A stretch of DNA of 38,286 nucleotides from Terriglobales bacterium (GTDB taxonomy: Bacteria; Acidobacteriota; Terriglobia; Bryobacterales; Bryobacteraceae), in contig JAJFUV010000024.1 in the NCBI GenBank assembly GCA_021372245.1, positions 1 to 38,286 of the forward strand, given 5' to 3'. This document shows, in pieces, positions 7,984 through 17,503 of this stretch. Every line of letters starts with the position of its first letter. Positions within the stretch are counted from its first letter, which is position 1. A program made the translations under genes and the position numbers. Below the pieces are notes generated by a model. It worked only from the letters and a program-made list of their open reading frames with translations. It made no database searches and had not been told where the DNA came from.

Positions 7984-8966
7984 GCGTATTGGTGACGGGA
8001 GGCGCGGGCTACATCGGCAGCGCCACGGTGGAGATGCTGCTCGCCAAGGGCGAGAAGGTAGTGGTGCTGGACAACCTGTCGCGAGGGCATCGCGAGGCGG
8101 TGCGCGAAGGCGTTCCGTTTTATCAGGGCGACGTGTGCGACCAGGAATTGGTGACGAAGATCGCCCGCGAACACGCGGTGGACGCCTGCGTGCACTTCGC
8201 CGCGTTCGCTTACGTGGGAGAGTCGGTGGCCGAACCGCTGAGGTACTTCGAGAACAATTCGGCCGAGGGCGTGTCGTTCCTGGAGGCGTTGATCCGGGCT
8301 GGAGTCAAGCGGATCGTATTCTCCTCCACCTGCGCCACGTACGGCGAGCCCAAGACGGTGCCCATCACCGAGAGTCACCCGCAGTGGCCCGCCAACCCGT
8401 ACGGCTGGACGAAATTCTTCATGGAGCGGATCCTGGAGAGCTGCGACCGTGCCTACGGCCTGAAGTTCGTCGCGCTGCGGTATTTCAATGCCGCCGGCGC
8501 CACCGAGCGCTGCGGCGAGGTTCACTCCCCGGAGACGCACCTGATCCCCAACGTCCTGGCCGCGGCATGCGGACGGCTTCCGCACGTCGAAGTTTACGGC
8601 AACGATTACCCGACGCCGGACGGCACCGCAGTGCGCGATTACATCCACATCGAAGACCTCGGCTCGGCGCATATTCTTGCGCTGGACTACCTGGCGGCAG
8701 GCAATGAAAGCAATTTCTTCAACCTCGGCACCGGCCGCGGCAACTCCGTGCTGGAAGTGATCCAAGCCGCGCGCCGTGTGTCGGGCAAAGAGATCCAAAC
8801 GGAATTTCGCCCGCGCCGTCCAGGCGATCCGTCGCACCTGGTGGCGGGCGCCGACAAGGCGCGCAACGTGCTCGGCTGGAAACCCGCTTTCGAAAGCATC
8901 GACGAGATTATTCGCACTGCCTGGGAATGGCAGATGAGCCATCCGAAAGGATACGCCGCAGCGTGA
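7980..8966 (+). CDS. galE: UDP-glucose 4-epimerase
   Basis: A 328-residue extended SDR enzyme. The NAD site is TGGAGYIG (residues 6-13), the catalytic serine region [11 protein letters not shown], and the Y-x-x-x-K motif YGWTK. FNAAGA and a [14 protein letters not shown] segment are typical of GalE. The start is GTG 7980, which overlaps the stop of the kinase gene; GGAGG lies about ten bases upstream inside that gene. It interconverts UDP-glucose and UDP-galactose, or equivalent pentose forms. The next gene starts three bases after its stop. Confidence 0.92.
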   Translation: MSVLVTGGAGYIGSATVEMLLAKGEKVVVLDNLSRGHREAVREGVPFYQGDVCDQELVTKIAREHAVDACVHFAAFAYVGESVAEPLRYFENNSAEGVSFLEALIRAGVKRIVFSSTCATYGEPKTVPITESHPQWPANPYGWTKFFMERILESCDRAYGLKFVALRYFNAAGATERCGEVHSPETHLIPNVLAAACGRLPHVEVYGNDYPTPDGTAVRDYIHIEDLGSAHILALDYLAAGNESNFFNLGTGRGNSVLEVIQAARRVSGKEIQTEFRPRRPGDPSHLVAGADKARNVLGWKPAFESIDEIIRTAWEWQMSHPKGYAAA

Positions 8967-8968
8967 CC

Positions 8969-10849
8969 ATGCGCGAACGTCTGCTGAAGATTGCTTATTG
9001 GACATTGCCCAGCCTGTTTTGCCTGGCGCTCTACTGGAAAGGGCTGACCATCTGGTTCCTGCATGACGACTTCGCCTGGCTGAGCCTGCGCTTCCAGGTC
9101 TACGATTGGAACAGCCTGCTGCGCGCCATCTTCACACCCGCCGAGCACGGCACCTTCCGCCCGTTGAGCGAACGCGGATTCTTCCTGCTGTTCAGCACCT
9201 TGTTCGGCGTGGACCCGCTGCCTTTCCGCATCTGCGTGTTTCTCACCGAGTTCGCCAACCTGGTGCTGTTGAGTTCGATCGTGCGCCGGTTGACAGGCTC
9301 GAAGCTGGCCGGGTTCCTGGCGCCGGTTTTCTGGGTGTCGAACACCGTGATGGTGGTGGCGATGACCTGGAGCAGCGCGTATATGCAGGTGCTCTGCGGA
9401 TTCCTGCTGCTGGCCGCGTTCCATTTCTTCCTGCGGTATAACGAAACCGGCCAACGGCGATATCTCTACCTGCAGTGGATTCCCTTCCTTACCGGATTCC
9501 TCGTGATGGAAACCACCATCGTTTATCCGGCAATCGCGGCCGCCTACGCGTTGCTGTGCGCGCGACAGCACTTCAAGAAGACACTGCCGCTGTTTGTGCC
9601 GTCGATCCTATTCACGATCCTGCACATGAAGCTGGCGCCGAAGCAGGCCGCCGGAACGTACTCGATCCACCTGGATTTGTCGATGGCGCACACGCTGTGG
9701 ACTTATTGGCGCTGGTTTTTCGAACCCTTCGCCCTGGCGTTCCCCTCGACCACACCGCTGAGATGGATCCTCTATGGCAGCACGGTGCTGTTCACCTTGG
9801 CGCTGGTGGGCTTTGCGGGCTGGATGGCGTGGCGCGGCAGGCGCGTCCCGCTGTTCTTCCTTGCTTGTTTCGTCATCGTGCTGGCTCCGATGCTACCTTT
9901 GCGCGAGCACATCACCGACTACTACCTGACGCTGCCAAGTATGGGAGTGGCCTGCCTGGGAGCCGCCGCCGTCGCCTTCGCGTTTTCAAGACAGGGCAAG
10001 AAGCGATGGACATGGCGCGCGGCGGCTGTCGTACTATCCGGCTTCTTCCTGATTGTCTCGGTGACTGAAGCGCATAAGGTCACAAACTGGTGGCACGACC
10101 GGGCCAGACGTGTGAGGAATATGACGCTGGGAGTTGTCGAAGCGCGCCAGTTGCATCCGCGTGAAGCCATCCTGCTGGCGGGCGTGGACGACACCTTGTT
10201 CTGGGGCGGCATCATGGACGGCTGCTTTCGCGCGGCCGGCGTTTCGGACGTCTACCTGGAACCGGGAACCGAGAACCGCACGGTAAGCCGGCCGGCCCTG
10301 GGCAACGTCGAAAGGTTTATCCTGCCTCCCCAAGCCGTACTGCGCGGTCTCAAGCACAATGAACTCGTAGTATATGAGGCGGGGGGAGAGCGGTTGGTAA
10401 ACATCACGCGGCGTTACAGCCAGACGGCTTTCCTACGCCTGGTGGACCGCTTGCCTGCCAGGGTGGACGCCGGCAATCCACTGGTCGCGTATCTGTTGGG
10501 CGAGACCTGGTATCCGATCGACAACCGTTCCCGCTGGATGCCACGCCGCGCAACGCTGCGATTGAGGGGACCCGACGCGCCGGGGAAGACGCTGTCGGTC
10601 CAAGGCTACTGTCCAAGGAGTCAATTGACTGCCGGGCCGCTGCCGCTTTCCGTGACCGTGGATGGAGTGCGCATGCCCGAGATGAAGATAACGCATGGCG
10701 ACTCACAATTCACCTTCGACTACGCGTTGCCCGCCAGTGCGGTGGGAAAACCTGAAATCGAAATCACGGTCGAAAGCGGACGTGTCTTCAAGCCCGAAGG
10801 AGACGGCCGCGAACTGGGCCTGGTGTTCGGGGTGTTCGAAATCCACTAG
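8969..10849 (+). CDS. Multi-pass membrane protein, putative GT-C glycosyltransferase
   Basis: About 626 residues. The N-terminal two thirds hold roughly ten hydrophobic helices; the C-terminal 200 residues are soluble. The first loop after helix 1 contains FLHDDFAWL, an acidic pair in the position where GT-C enzymes (GT39/GT83-like) keep their catalytic or metal-binding acid. No close family was recognised. ATG 8969 follows the galE stop by 2 bp, so it is probably translated from the same message. Its position after a sugar kinase and GalE suggests transfer of a sugar to an envelope glycan, which is inference. Confidence 0.65.
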   Translation: MRERLLKIAYWTLPSLFCLALYWKGLTIWFLHDDFAWLSLRFQVYDWNSLLRAIFTPAEHGTFRPLSERGFFLLFSTLFGVDPLPFRICVFLTEFANLVLLSSIVRRLTGSKLAGFLAPVFWVSNTVMVVAMTWSSAYMQVLCGFLLLAAFHFFLRYNETGQRRYLYLQWIPFLTGFLVMETTIVYPAIAAAYALLCARQHFKKTLPLFVPSILFTILHMKLAPKQAAGTYSIHLDLSMAHTLWTYWRWFFEPFALAFPSTTPLRWILYGSTVLFTLALVGFAGWMAWRGRRVPLFFLACFVIVLAPMLPLREHITDYYLTLPSMGVACLGAAAVAFAFSRQGKKRWTWRAAAVVLSGFFLIVSVTEAHKVTNWWHDRARRVRNMTLGVVEARQLHPREAILLAGVDDTLFWGGIMDGCFRAAGVSDVYLEPGTENRTVSRPALGNVERFILPPQAVLRGLKHNELVVYEAGGERLVNITRRYSQTAFLRLVDRLPARVDAGNPLVAYLLGETWYPIDNRSRWMPRRATLRLRGPDAPGKTLSVQGYCPRSQLTAGPLPLSVTVDGVRMPEMKITHGDSQFTFDYALPASAVGKPEIEITVESGRVFKPEGDGRELGLVFGVFEIH

Positions 10850-10864
10850 CGGTTGCGCGGCGCC

Positions 10865-12118
10865 TCAAGCCTGAATCGCGGAGAGCAGCACCGGAGAGCG
10901 ATTGCCTTCAACGACTACGATCCCGCTCTCGGTGACGTAATGATCCTGGCGATCCTTTTCCAGGTCGTAGCCGATGACGGCGTCCTCGGGGATGGCTACG
11001 TTCTTGTCGATGATGGCGCGGCGGATGCGAGCGCGCCGGCCGATATCGCAGTAGTCGAAAACGATGGAGTCCTCGATGTGGACCCCGGCGTGAATGCGCA
11101 CGAAACGCCCGATGATGGAATTGCGCACGGTGCCGCCCGAAAGAATTGTTCCGCCGGCGACCACGGAATCGACGGCCTGGCCGCGACGGCCCTCCTCGTC
11201 GAAGGCGAACTTGACGGGAGGGTCCGAATAACCCGCGGTGCGCAATGGCCACTCGTGGTTGTACAGATTCAAGGACGGGCGCACCGCGCGCAGGTCCATG
11301 TTCGCGGCCCAATAGGCGTCCACCGTCCCGACATCGCGCCAATAGGCCTCCTGGTCGGTGGGGTCGCCCGGGATCACGTTGGTGTTGAAGTTATAGGCGT
11401 ACATGGGCGCGCGGCCGACCAGCGAGGGCAGGATATCGCGGCCGAAGTCGTGAGTGCTTTCCTCATTATTGGCGTCGGCGTACAGTTCGTCGTGCAGGCG
11501 CTTGCGCGAGAAAATGTAGTTGCCCATGGAGGCAAAGACTTTCTCGGGGTCGCCCGGCATGCATGGCGCGGATGGGTTCTTCTCGTGAAAAGCGACAATC
11601 GAACCTTCCGGCGCGGCTTCAATTACGCCAAACTCGGCGGCGTGGCGCCGCGGCGCCGGGATGGCGGCCACGGTCACCTCCGCCTTCTTCGCCAGGTGGT
11701 ACTCGATCATGTTCCGGATGTTCATGCGGTAGATATGATCGGCGCCGAAAATGAGTACCAGGTCCGGATCTGACTGTTCGATCAGGTTGACGTTTTGGAA
11801 AATGGCGTCGGCGGTGCCCTGGTACCAGGTCTCTTCCGGAGTGCGCATCTGCGCGGGCACAGGAATGATGAATTGACTGTTGAGCAATCCGCTGAACTGC
11901 CATCCGTCGCGCAGGTGCTGCAACAGCGACTGGCTTTTAAACTGCGTCAACACGTATATGGAATAAATGCCGGAGTTGATCAGATTGCTGAGTACGAAAT
12001 CGACGATCCGGTACTTACCGCCGAACGGCACGGCAGGTTTGGCGCGCTCCTTGGTCAATGGATAGAGCCGGGTTCCCTTGCCTCCGGCGAGCACGAACGC
12101 CAGCACGCGAATTTGCAT
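10865..12118 (-). CDS. glgC: Glucose-1-phosphate adenylyltransferase
   Basis: A 417-residue ADP-glucose pyrophosphorylase. The N-terminal nucleotidyltransferase signature LAGGKGTRLYPLT spans residues 10-22, followed by KPAVPFGGKYRIVDFVLSN and FGADHIYRM. The C-terminal third carries left-handed beta-helix repeats (SGGTVRNSIIGRFVRIHAG). It commits glucose-1-phosphate to glycogen or trehalose synthesis. AGGAGCTTGATGG before ATG 12118 offers a ribosome site. It is convergent with the GT-C-like gene, with a 15-bp gap. No other glycogen gene is nearby. Confidence 0.95.
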   Translation of the reverse strand: MQIRVLAFVLAGGKGTRLYPLTKERAKPAVPFGGKYRIVDFVLSNLINSGIYSIYVLTQFKSQSLLQHLRDGWQFSGLLNSQFIIPVPAQMRTPEETWYQGTADAIFQNVNLIEQSDPDLVLIFGADHIYRMNIRNMIEYHLAKKAEVTVAAIPAPRRHAAEFGVIEAAPEGSIVAFHEKNPSAPCMPGDPEKVFASMGNYIFSRKRLHDELYADANNEESTHDFGRDILPSLVGRAPMYAYNFNTNVIPGDPTDQEAYWRDVGTVDAYWAANMDLRAVRPSLNLYNHEWPLRTAGYSDPPVKFAFDEEGRRGQAVDSVVAGGTILSGGTVRNSIIGRFVRIHAGVHIEDSIVFDYCDIGRRARIRRAIIDKNVAIPEDAVIGYDLEKDRQDHYVTESGIVVVEGNRSPVLLSAIQA

Positions 12119-12226
12119 CCATCAAGCTCCTATAAAGACAATACCGAAAATTTGCCCGCCATTGGCGCGACTCCCGCGGCGCCGGACGGTAATGTGAGCA
12201 AGACGCGGTAGGCGGTCCACCGGGAT

Positions 12227-12263
12227 GACTGCCGGCGTGGCGCGCAAGACTGCGCGCTCCACG
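12227..12263. repeat. REP-like double palindrome
   Basis: A half-conserved GACTGCCGGCG is followed by the hairpin GCGCGCA-AGAC-TGCGCGC and the tail TCCACG. The second hairpin plus tail (24 bases) is identical to 34270-34293. It lies in the 240-bp gap between the glgC and Mth938-domain gene starts, so it is not a terminator for either gene here. It is a dispersed intergenic repeat. Confidence 0.65.
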
Positions 12264-12339
12264 CATGGCAGGCGCCGCTTCAGAAGTTTGGAATCCCCAC
12301 CACCCCGAATTCAGCCTAATGCTTGCCCGCCAGCGCGAG

Positions 12340-12345
12340 TATAAT
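12340..12345 (+). promoter_or_regulatory. Putative -10 box (TATAAT)
   Basis: A consensus TATAAT lies 16 bases before ATG 12362 and predicts a transcription start near 12352, so the leader would be about ten bases and include GGAGG (12352-12356). No -35 match at 16-18 bp spacing is seen. Confidence 0.4.
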
Positions 12346-12361
12346 ACCGGCGGAGGCGCGC

Positions 12362-12715
12362 ATGCGCTTCGAATCGTTTTCCTTTGGTTTTATCCGGATC
12401 GACGGCGTAACTTACGAACACGACGTCGTCGTCGAGCGCGGGATAGTCCGGAAACGCAACAAGAAGCCATCCAAAGAACTGCGGGATGTCTACGGACACA
12501 CGCCACTCTCTTCGAAGGAAGAAATACCCTGGAAATGCCGCCGGCTGATCGTGGGCACAGGCATGCACGCCGCCTTACCGGTGACAGACGAGCTGAAACG
12601 CAGTGCTAAGCAGCGCAAAGTTGAGTTGATCATTCTACCGACTGCTCAGGCAATCGAGGCGCTGAAGAGCGAGGATCTCGAAAGAACCAACGCTATACTG
12701 CACGTCACGTGCTGA
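12362..12715 (+). CDS. Mth938-domain (NDUFAF3-like) protein
   Basis: A 117-residue protein that matches the Mth938/NDUFAF3 domain: FESFSFGFIRIDGVTYEHDVVV at the N-terminus, LIVGTGMHAALPVTDEL in the middle and TAQAIEALKS near the end. The biochemical role of bacterial members is not known; the mitochondrial relative assists complex I assembly. ATG 12362 is chosen because GGAGG lies five bases upstream and family similarity begins there; a longer frame from 12323 has no support. The next gene begins about 60 bp downstream on the same strand. Confidence 0.85.
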   Translation: MRFESFSFGFIRIDGVTYEHDVVVERGIVRKRNKKPSKELRDVYGHTPLSSKEEIPWKCRRLIVGTGMHAALPVTDELKRSAKQRKVELIILPTAQAIEALKSEDLERTNAILHVTC

Positions 12716-12778
12716 CCTCCCTCTTCTGCTGTCCGGCCGCTGGGCGCAGGAGAATCACGAAGCATACTCGAGGATCCC

Positions 12779-13888
12779 ATGGGATTATTCGCCGGGAGAA
12801 CGTTGCAGGATCCACACTGTGGGGATCAAACGTGTAAGCTTTGCGGGCGGACGTCGCCTCTCATCAGCGCGACGCTGAAGTTGTGCCTGGAGTGCATCCG
12901 GACCCGACCTGCCGATGCGCTCCGTATCGCGGAATCCGTACACGCAGGCGTTCGCCGCAGGTATGATCTGCCAGGTTCCCCACCGAGGACAGTCAACGGC
13001 GTCAAATGTCCCCTGTGTGCTCGGGAGTGCCAGATCGGCGAAGCAGAGAAAGGTTATTGCGGACTGCGTACTGTTCGCCACGACAGGCTGGTGAACCTGG
13101 CGGGCACGCCTCAGTGCGGCATTCTGGAATGGTATCGCGATCCCCTGCCCACCAACTGCGTGGCGGACTGGGTGTGCGCCGGCCGGCGACAAAGCGGCGG
13201 CCATAGCCTCGCGGTCTTTTACGCCAGTTGCACGCTCGACTGTCTCTTTTGCCAGAACTGGCACTTCCGGGAAGCGAGCCCGGACCGGTCTCGAGGTGTC
13301 ACGGCCAAAGAGCTCGCCGACACGGCCAATTCCGAGACTTTCTGCGTGTGTTTCTTTGGCGGCGACCCCGCGTCACAGATGCCACACGCTCTGGCCACAG
13401 CCCGTCATTTGGCCAACCAAGGTGTAGCGGTGTGTTGGGAAACAGCGGGAACCTCGAACCCCAAGATGTCGGACCTCGCCCTGCAACTCTCGTTGGAGAG
13501 CGGCGGGTGCATCAAATTTGACCTAAAAGCTTTCGACGCAGTGCTGCACACAGTCCTCACCGGCGGGTCGAATCGCCGCTCGTTGGAGAACTTCGCCAGA
13601 GCCGCCAGGCAGGCTTCTGAACGTCTGGATCCGCCGCTTGTCGTCGTGAGTACGCTGTTGATACCCGGTTACGTGGATGCCGAGGAGGTCGCACGGATCG
13701 CAGGACTTATCGCCAGTTTGGATCCCGGCATTCCGTATTCCTTACTCGGTTTCGCGCCTCATTTCTATATGGCCGACCTGCCGCGGACCTCGGTCCGGCA
13801 CGCGGAAGAAGCCCAAGCCGCCGCCCGGTCCGCTGGTTTGCGGAACGTCCATATTGGCAACCGCCACTTGCTGGGCCACGACTACTGA
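12779..13888 (+). CDS. Radical SAM enzyme, AmmeMemoRadiSam/PflA-like
   Basis: A 369-residue radical SAM protein. The cluster motif is C151-TLD-C155-LF-C158 (CxxxCxxC), followed by GGDPASQ, the SAM-contacting GGE-like element. N-terminal cysteine pairs (C14, C19, C22; C36, C39) and the CPLCARECQIGE...GYCG block (C77, C80, C84, C94) fit the AmmeMemoRadiSam-system or PflX group, which is related to pyruvate formate-lyase activases. AMMECR1 and Memo partners are not in the window. GAGGATC precedes the ATG. Substrate is unknown. Confidence 0.85.
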   Translation: MGLFAGRTLQDPHCGDQTCKLCGRTSPLISATLKLCLECIRTRPADALRIAESVHAGVRRRYDLPGSPPRTVNGVKCPLCARECQIGEAEKGYCGLRTVRHDRLVNLAGTPQCGILEWYRDPLPTNCVADWVCAGRRQSGGHSLAVFYASCTLDCLFCQNWHFREASPDRSRGVTAKELADTANSETFCVCFFGGDPASQMPHALATARHLANQGVAVCWETAGTSNPKMSDLALQLSLESGGCIKFDLKAFDAVLHTVLTGGSNRRSLENFARAARQASERLDPPLVVVSTLLIPGYVDAEEVARIAGLIASLDPGIPYSLLGFAPHFYMADLPRTSVRHAEEAQAAARSAGLRNVHIGNRHLLGHDY

Positions 13889-13924
13889 GCCAAGCCGGAG
13901 GTCCTGGCAAGACAGGAGCACGTG

Positions 13925-14236
13925 ATGGAGCCCACTGAGGAGCGCATCGTTGAAGTCCTTCTGCGGGATTACGGACGGACATTCGCCGAGGAACTCGGAG
14001 TTGATCTGAAACCGGACGACGCCTCCTGCCTCTTCCGTCTGCTATGTAGGTCCTTGCTATTTAGCGTCCGGATTAATCACTCTATTGCCCTCAAGGCCGC
14101 CGAAAGCATTTGTGCTCACGGCTGGACCACGCCACAAAAGATGGCCGGGGTGACTTGGGGACAGAGAGTGCGGGCGCTCGATGAAGCCGGCTATGTCCGC
14201 TATGACGAACGTACCGCGACCAGGCTTGGCCATTGA
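13925..14236 (+). pseudogene. Truncated HhH-GPD endonuclease-like protein
   Basis: A 103-residue frame that resembles only the N-terminal half of a family annotated as endonuclease (HhH-GPD/endonuclease III-like). The shared pattern is DYGRTFAEELG, then LFRLLCRSLLFSVRI, then a TWGQRVRALDEAGYVRYDERTAT end. Full-length members go on for about another 100 residues past YDERTAT; here a stop follows at LGH. ATG 13925 has AGGAG upstream. It lies 36 bp after the radical SAM gene and may still be translated. Truncation is judged from memory of the family length. Confidence 0.5.
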
Positions 14237-14280
14237 CCTCGGGCGCCCGAGGCGGATACGCTACATCCGGAGTAAGACAA

Positions 14281-14960
14281 TGGAACATCGCAGGTTTCTG
14301 ATAGTCGTCCTCTTTCTGGTCGAAGCGACGGTATTGATCGCGCGGGAGCCGGCGGCGGTGCAGGCGGCCAACACGGGAAGCCGGCTGACTCTCTCTGCTC
14401 CGGTCCGAACGGGTGGTATGCCGCTTCAGGAGGCACTCGCCCGGCGGGCGTCCGTACGTGAGTTCGCGAAGCGGCCCTTGGACACCCGCGAACTTTCGCA
14501 ACTGCTGTGGGCAGCTCAGGGGATCACCCACGGTGAGAACCGGAGAACGGCTCCCTCGGCCGGAGCGCGCTATCCACTAGAACTTTACGCAGCTACCGCG
14601 GACGGTTTCTTCCACTACGAGCCGCGCGGCCATGTACTGCAAAGGCTGACCGAAGCCGACCTGCGGCCGGCCATCTCGATAATCGCGGTCGGACAGAGAT
14701 GGATCGCCGAGGCAGCAGCGGTGTTCGTATTCGCTGCGGTGAGCGCGCGCACGGCACAGAGATACGGGGAAGCACGCACCGCACGTTATGTTCACATCGA
14801 GATCGGACATGCGGCACAGAACCTCCTGCTACAAGCGGTAGCGCTGAATCTGGGCGGTGCGCCGGTGGGAGCATTCGACGACCTCCAAATGCAAAAAGCC
14901 CTTCCGGTACCCAAGGACCACACTATTTATTACTTGGTACCCGTTGGTCACCTTCGGTGA
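14281..14960 (+). CDS. SagB/ThcOx-type nitroreductase, secreted
   Basis: About 226 residues. The N-terminus (MEHRRFLIVVLFLVEATVLIA) is a signal peptide. The rest is a nitroreductase-fold oxidoreductase of the SagB/ThcOx type: RRASVREFAKRPLDTRELSQLLWAAQG, then TAPSAGARYPLELY, which form FMN contacts, and a late LNLGGAPVGAF. ATG 14281 has GGAG seven bases upstream and starts the signal peptide. SagB enzymes oxidise azolines in peptide natural products, but exported homologues like this are common and of unknown function. No cyclodehydratase or precursor peptide is seen nearby. Confidence 0.8.
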
Positions 14961-15095
14961 ACGCAGCGATGACCAAGGGCATAGTGTGCAGCCGAGGACA
15001 CCAGGATCGAGATCGCAGGCCGTCGCCGGTTATGGCTGCTGGGCGCGTGGGAACCCACTAACGTTCGGCGGGTTGAGTACAGTGATGCTACAGGG

Positions 15096-15986
15096 TCAGC
15101 CGTGCGCTTTTCCTTTGAGGGCTTCGAAGCCAGAAATGATGTCGAGCAGTTCGGACGTGATGGCCGATTGGCGAGACTGGTGGAACTCGGAGGTGAGCGC
15201 CTTCAATCGATCCTCGATGTTGCGCTCCGCCACCTGCATGCTGGCGAGGCGGGCGGCGTTTTCGCTGGCGAGAGACTCCGCGAGGGCTCGAAACAGGGAG
15301 ACAAACAGATACTCGTGGACGAGGGAGTGGAGAAGGTGCTCCGTGTCGTGAAAATAGGTAGGGAGAACGCGCGTCGGCCATCGCCTGGCCTGGAGACCAC
15401 GTATCCAATCGGCGTCCACGGGCAGGAGCCGTAAGCCGCGCGGCCGGTAGAAGACGCCGGTGACGAGCCGGCAGTTGAACAGTACGACTATTTCGATGCC
15501 GCGAACGCGCCATTCCTCGATCCGTGCCAGAAGTTCATGTACCGTGGTCGTGATGCCGCTGACCGAGTCCGGCACTCCCAGGGTGGTTTCCGGCGGCTGG
15601 CCAGCGTTCTCCAACTGGCCGGCGGCGCGCACGCCGACGGCGATGAGGGCCTGGTCCTGATGCCGCCGCGCGAGCCTGGCGAGCGCGCGTGAGGCGTGTG
15701 CGACAATCGCATCGTTTAGCGTCCCGCACATTCCCTGGTCGGAGCCGAAGACGAGGGCGCCGAGTTTCCGGCCCGGCGCCGGATGGGGCGGGAGGGCCGG
15801 TTCGGGTACGTTCCGGAGCACGATCTGGAGGCCCATCTCGACGGTGCGATTGTACTGGGCGACAGCCTGCGCCGCCCGCTCATACTGGCGGATGTTCAGC
15901 CCGGCGAGAACCTTCATCGTTTTCACCAGCGACTGCAGCTCCCTGGTGACATGAATGGTTCTTTTCAGGGTTTCAATGGCTTCCAT
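15096..15986 (-). CDS. atpG: N-ATPase gamma subunit
   Basis: A 296-residue gamma subunit that forms the central stalk of F1. The N-terminal coiled coil ([25 protein letters not shown]) and the C-terminal one ([20 protein letters not shown]) pair as in other gamma chains, with a [15 protein letters not shown] strand between. It is divergent from housekeeping gamma subunits, as is usual for N-ATPases. It is the last gene of the operon and overlaps the end of atpA by 22 bp. No terminator is visible after the stop at 15096. Confidence 0.92.
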   Translation of the reverse strand: MEAIETLKRTIHVTRELQSLVKTMKVLAGLNIRQYERAAQAVAQYNRTVEMGLQIVLRNVPEPALPPHPAPGRKLGALVFGSDQGMCGTLNDAIVAHASRALARLARRHQDQALIAVGVRAAGQLENAGQPPETTLGVPDSVSGITTTVHELLARIEEWRVRGIEIVVLFNCRLVTGVFYRPRGLRLLPVDADWIRGLQARRWPTRVLPTYFHDTEHLLHSLVHEYLFVSLFRALAESLASENAARLASMQVAERNIEDRLKALTSEFHQSRQSAITSELLDIISGFEALKGKAHG

Positions 15987-17503
15987 TCGCCGTTCAACGC
16001 CTTTCGCGCCACTGCGATCAACGCCTCGCGCGACGCCGCGTCCAGATCCTTACCGCTGTCCACCAGATCGTAGATTCCCGGCATCTCCACGGGCAGCAGC
16101 CGCCGGATTCCTCCCGAAAAGGCGGCAACCTTCTCCGGCGGCAGATCATCGAACAACCCGCTGGTGGCAGCCAGCAGGATGGCGATCTGCTCGGCCGCGG
16201 GCAGGGGATCATAGAGCGGCTGCTTCAGTGCCTCGCGCACCGCGCGCCCGCGAGCCAGCGTCCGCCGCGTGTGTTCGTCTATGCGCGTGCCAAACCGAGA
16301 AAAGACTTCCAGCTCCTCGAACTGCGAGTATGAGAGCTTCAGATCGGCGGCCACCGCACGGTAGGCGGGCAACTGCGTCTTGCCACCGACGCGGGAGACG
16401 GAGGTTCCCACGTCCACCGCAGGCAGAACGCCCTTTTGGAACAGAGTAGGCGTGAGGTAGATCTGGCCGTCGGTGATCGAGATGAGGTTGGTGGGGATAT
16501 ACGCGGCAAGGTTCTGCTCTTCCGTCTCGATGATGGGCAGGGCACTGAGGGAGCCGCCCCCCAGTTCGGGACGAAAATGGGTGGATCGCTCCAGCAGGCG
16601 GGAGTGAATGTAGAAGATGTCCCCGGGAAAACTCTCGCGGCCAGGGGGGCGGCGCAGTAGAAGGGAGAGCTCGCGGTAGGCGCGCGCGTGCTGGCTGAGG
16701 TCGTCAAAGACGACCAGCGCATCGAGGCCCTTGCGCATGAAATACTCGCCCATCGCCATCGCGGCGTATGGCGCAATGAAGAGCTGGCCCGGAGGAGCAT
16801 CGCCCGGAGCGAAGACGACAATGCAGTACGATGTGGCGTCGTGCTCCCGGAGATCGGCGATCACCTTGGCGACCGAGGAACTGCGCTGGCCGATGGCGCA
16901 GTAGATGCAGATCATGTGCTTGCCCTTCTGGTTGATCATGCAATCCACTACCAGGCCCGTCTTGCCGGTCTGCCGGTCTCCAAGAATGAGTTCGCGCTGC
17001 CCTCGGCCGATGGGAATCAGCGCGTCGACGACCTTGATGCCGGTGCTCAGCGGAACGGTGACGGGCGCGCGATCGATAATGGCCGGCGCCGGCGATTCGA
17101 TGATCGCGCGGGCAGCGGAACGGATACGGCCGGCATTGTCGAGAGGCCGGCCGGCCGGATCCACCACGCGGCCCAGCAAACCCTCGCCCACCGGTACGTC
17201 CAGCACCCGGTTGGTCCTCCGCGCCGTGGCGCCCGCGGCCAGGCCGGGGCCTTCATCCAACAAAATGACTCCCACTTCCTCCGGCTCGAGGTTGAAAGCC
17301 ATTCCGAGCAGATCGTTAGGAAAGCGGACGAGTTCCTCCGACCGCACGCCGGGCAATCCGCGCACGCGAGCGACACCGTGACCGACCGATGTGACCTCGC
17401 CGTACTCCTCGGCCCGCAGCGTACCGCGAGGCGTGCGCGAGATCCGGTCGACGGCGCCGAGGGTTTCCTCGAAAACCGTGTGAAGACTCCCCTCGCGCTT
17501 CAT
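15965..17503 (-). CDS. atpA: N-ATPase alpha subunit
   Basis: A 512-residue alpha subunit. The P-loop GDRQTGKT is at about residues 170-177, and [13 protein letters not shown] and [14 protein letters not shown] follow. The C-terminal helical domain is intact. It forms the non-catalytic nucleotide sites of the F1 hexamer with AtpD. The start codon overlaps the stop of atpF as ATGA (17500-17503). Sequence features such as a short N-terminus are consistent with the N-ATPase branch. Confidence 0.96.
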   Translation of the reverse strand: MKREGSLHTVFEETLGAVDRISRTPRGTLRAEEYGEVTSVGHGVARVRGLPGVRSEELVRFPNDLLGMAFNLEPEEVGVILLDEGPGLAAGATARRTNRVLDVPVGEGLLGRVVDPAGRPLDNAGRIRSAARAIIESPAPAIIDRAPVTVPLSTGIKVVDALIPIGRGQRELILGDRQTGKTGLVVDCMINQKGKHMICIYCAIGQRSSSVAKVIADLREHDATSYCIVVFAPGDAPPGQLFIAPYAAMAMGEYFMRKGLDALVVFDDLSQHARAYRELSLLLRRPPGRESFPGDIFYIHSRLLERSTHFRPELGGGSLSALPIIETEEQNLAAYIPTNLISITDGQIYLTPTLFQKGVLPAVDVGTSVSRVGGKTQLPAYRAVAADLKLSYSQFEELEVFSRFGTRIDEHTRRTLARGRAVREALKQPLYDPLPAAEQIAILLAATSGLFDDLPPEKVAAFSGGIRRLLPVEMPGIYDLVDSGKDLDAASREALIAVARKALNGEWKPLKP

